6,306 bases of DNA, from assembly GCA_009773975.1 (NCBI GenBank), contig VSMX01000131.1, positions 1-6,306 of the forward strand, in the 5' to 3' direction. Of the stretch, positions 5,964 to 6,306 are shown in pieces. The notes under the pieces are model-generated. The model was not told the origin of the DNA, made no database searches, and worked only from the letters and a program-made list of their open reading frames with translations. Source of the DNA: Desulfovibrio sp. GTDB taxonomy: Bacteria; Desulfobacterota; Desulfovibrionia; Desulfovibrionales; Desulfovibrionaceae. Position 1 is the stretch's first letter. Each line of letters starts with the position of its first letter. Made by a program: the position numbers and the translations under genes.

Positions 5964-5981
5964 ATGTGAAATATTAAACAA
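5964..5981. promoter_or_regulatory. Rex-like inverted repeat upstream of lepA
   Basis: On the minus strand this reads TTGTTTAATATTTCACAT. The operator of the NADH-sensing repressor Rex is TTGTGA-N6-TCACAA. Spacing is exact, with 4/6 matches in the left half and 5/6 in the right. It lies just downstream of the candidate lepA -10 (5984-5989), over the expected transcription start, a position where a repressor would act. Short AT-rich matches arise by chance and lepA is not a usual Rex target, so this is a weak call. Confidence 0.2.
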
Positions 5982-5983
5982 TT

Positions 5984-6012
5984 CCTATAGTCGACAAGAC
6001 AGGGAATTACAA
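5984..6012 (-). promoter_or_regulatory. Candidate lepA promoter
   Basis: On the minus strand the -35 TTGTAA (plus 6007-6012) and the -10 TATAGG (plus 5984-5989) are separated by exactly 17 bases, each matching 4 of 6 consensus bases. Transcription would start near 5977, giving a leader of about 35 bases. The -10 is part of CTATAG, which also gives TATAGT (5 of 6) on the plus strand at 5986-5991. The same spot could therefore serve a divergent transcript into the region to the right, though no good plus-strand -35 is seen. Confidence 0.4.
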
Positions 6013-6026
6013 GAAGATTTTTGGGA

Positions 6027-6218
6027 TTGCGCCGGGCGGGACTGCCGTGTTTCGATATCTCCTCGAGAGTTCCCGCACTGCGTCAAGCGTGGCGCAGCAT
6101 CGAAGACGCGGGGAAAGTCCCCGGGCTTGACCAGGCGGAGGTCGCTGGCCGGCGAGCTTTGCATATTGAAAATGAACTTGCGCCTCGGGTTGAGGATAAT
6201 GTAAAGCGCGACCCGCAA
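6027..6218 (+). ncRNA. Possible structured RNA in the region upstream of lepA
   Basis: Read on the plus strand, this GC-rich stretch folds by hand into a closed multi-helix RNA. The ends pair (UUGCG 6027-6031 with CGCAA 6214-6218, plus two more pairs after a bulge). Next, 6038-6043 pairs with 6116-6121, 6045-6049 with 6107-6111, and 6050-6056 with 6099-6105. That stem encloses a seven-pair hairpin (6078-6084 with 6091-6097). Then GACC 6129-6132 pairs with GGTC 6140-6143, and 6156-6164 pairs with 6199-6207 (nine pairs), enclosing CCUC/GAGG (6183-6186, 6192-6195). The four non-Watson-Crick pairs are all G·U on the plus strand and would be A·C mismatches on the minus strand. That favours plus-strand transcription, with the caveat that I searched allowing G·U on that strand. 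It does not match RNase P, tmRNA, SRP or 6S RNA as far as I can see. GC-rich sequence folds readily by chance, so this is a hypothesis. Confidence 0.3.
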
Positions 6219-6306
6219 CTACGGCCGCACATCCAGGCTTTCCGACTTTTCATGAAAAATGTTATTTTTAAAAATAAGCGTTTATTTTCAAATAGTTATC
6301 TAGGAT
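6219..6306. other. AT-rich right edge with two AT palindromes
   Basis: No supported gene is present here. After about 6240 the base composition switches sharply to AT-rich. Two perfect palindromes occur: TTTTCATGAAAA at 6247-6258 and TTATTTTTAAAAATAA at 6262-6277. Neither has the GC stem of an intrinsic terminator. The stretch could be a promoter or regulatory region for a gene beyond the right edge, in either direction, or the end of the possible RNA transcript at 6027-6218. Confidence 0.3.

Noticed and set aside
4974..5969. Plus-strand open frame of 331 codons opposite lepA
   Set aside because: It is the complement of the lepA GTPase region, with no motifs of its own and no supported start, so it is a shadow frame.
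6107..6128. Resemblance to the RNase P RNA conserved block (GGAAAGTCC then GGGCT)
   Set aside because: Only this block matches. The other universally conserved RNase P segments are not seen in the following 180 bases, and the region is too short before it turns AT-rich.
5890..6204. Plus-strand open frame of 104 codons spanning the lepA start
   Set aside because: It begins inside lepA on the opposite strand and its translation resembles no family I know. No ribosome binding site is evident.
5985..6218. Minus-strand open frame of 77 codons upstream of lepA
   Set aside because: It has no convincing Shine-Dalgarno or domain and overlaps the candidate lepA promoter and the possible RNA. The stretch is open in several frames at once, which reflects its GC content.

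Overview
This is a bacterial chromosomal window of housekeeping genes. The protein sequences (LepA, MreB, RimI, TpiA, and a double-GAF protein in front of an mreB) and the moderately GC-rich base composition suggest a deltaproteobacterium of the Desulfovibrio type. That placement is from general resemblance only; no database search was possible. There are no insertion sequences, CRISPR arrays, tRNA or rRNA genes, and no clear phage genes.

All six convincing genes lie on the minus strand, so transcription runs from high to low coordinates. In that order they are: lepA (5942-4131, elongation factor 4), a 133-base gap with a possible promoter, then a compact four-gene unit: a tandem-GAF protein (3997-2963), mreB (2960-1929), a Nudix-fold protein with a broken Nudix box (1929-1438), and rimI (1441-998). 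Inside this unit the junctions are 2 bases apart, a 1-base overlap (TGATG) and a 4-base overlap (ATGA), so it is almost certainly one operon with coupled translation. A 168-base gap full of inverted repeats follows, with a good -10 box and a strong Shine-Dalgarno for tpiA (829-62). After tpiA comes a possible ribosome binding site for another gene that starts just off the left edge; secG is the usual neighbour, but this is a guess.

The right end (5943-6306) has no convincing gene. Near lepA it holds a candidate lepA promoter and a Rex-like inverted repeat. Further out is a GC-rich stretch (about 6027-6218) that can be folded by eye into a closed, multi-helix RNA when read on the plus strand, divergent from lepA. 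The last 65 bases are AT-rich with two AT palindromes. The possible RNA is the most interesting unexplained signal here, but the fold was drawn by hand and needs covariation evidence.

Functionally the window joins translation (LepA, RimI), cell shape (MreB) and central carbon metabolism (TpiA). The least explained proteins are the GAF protein with no output domain and the probable Nudix pseudoenzyme flanking an mreB that has no mreC or mreD beside it.
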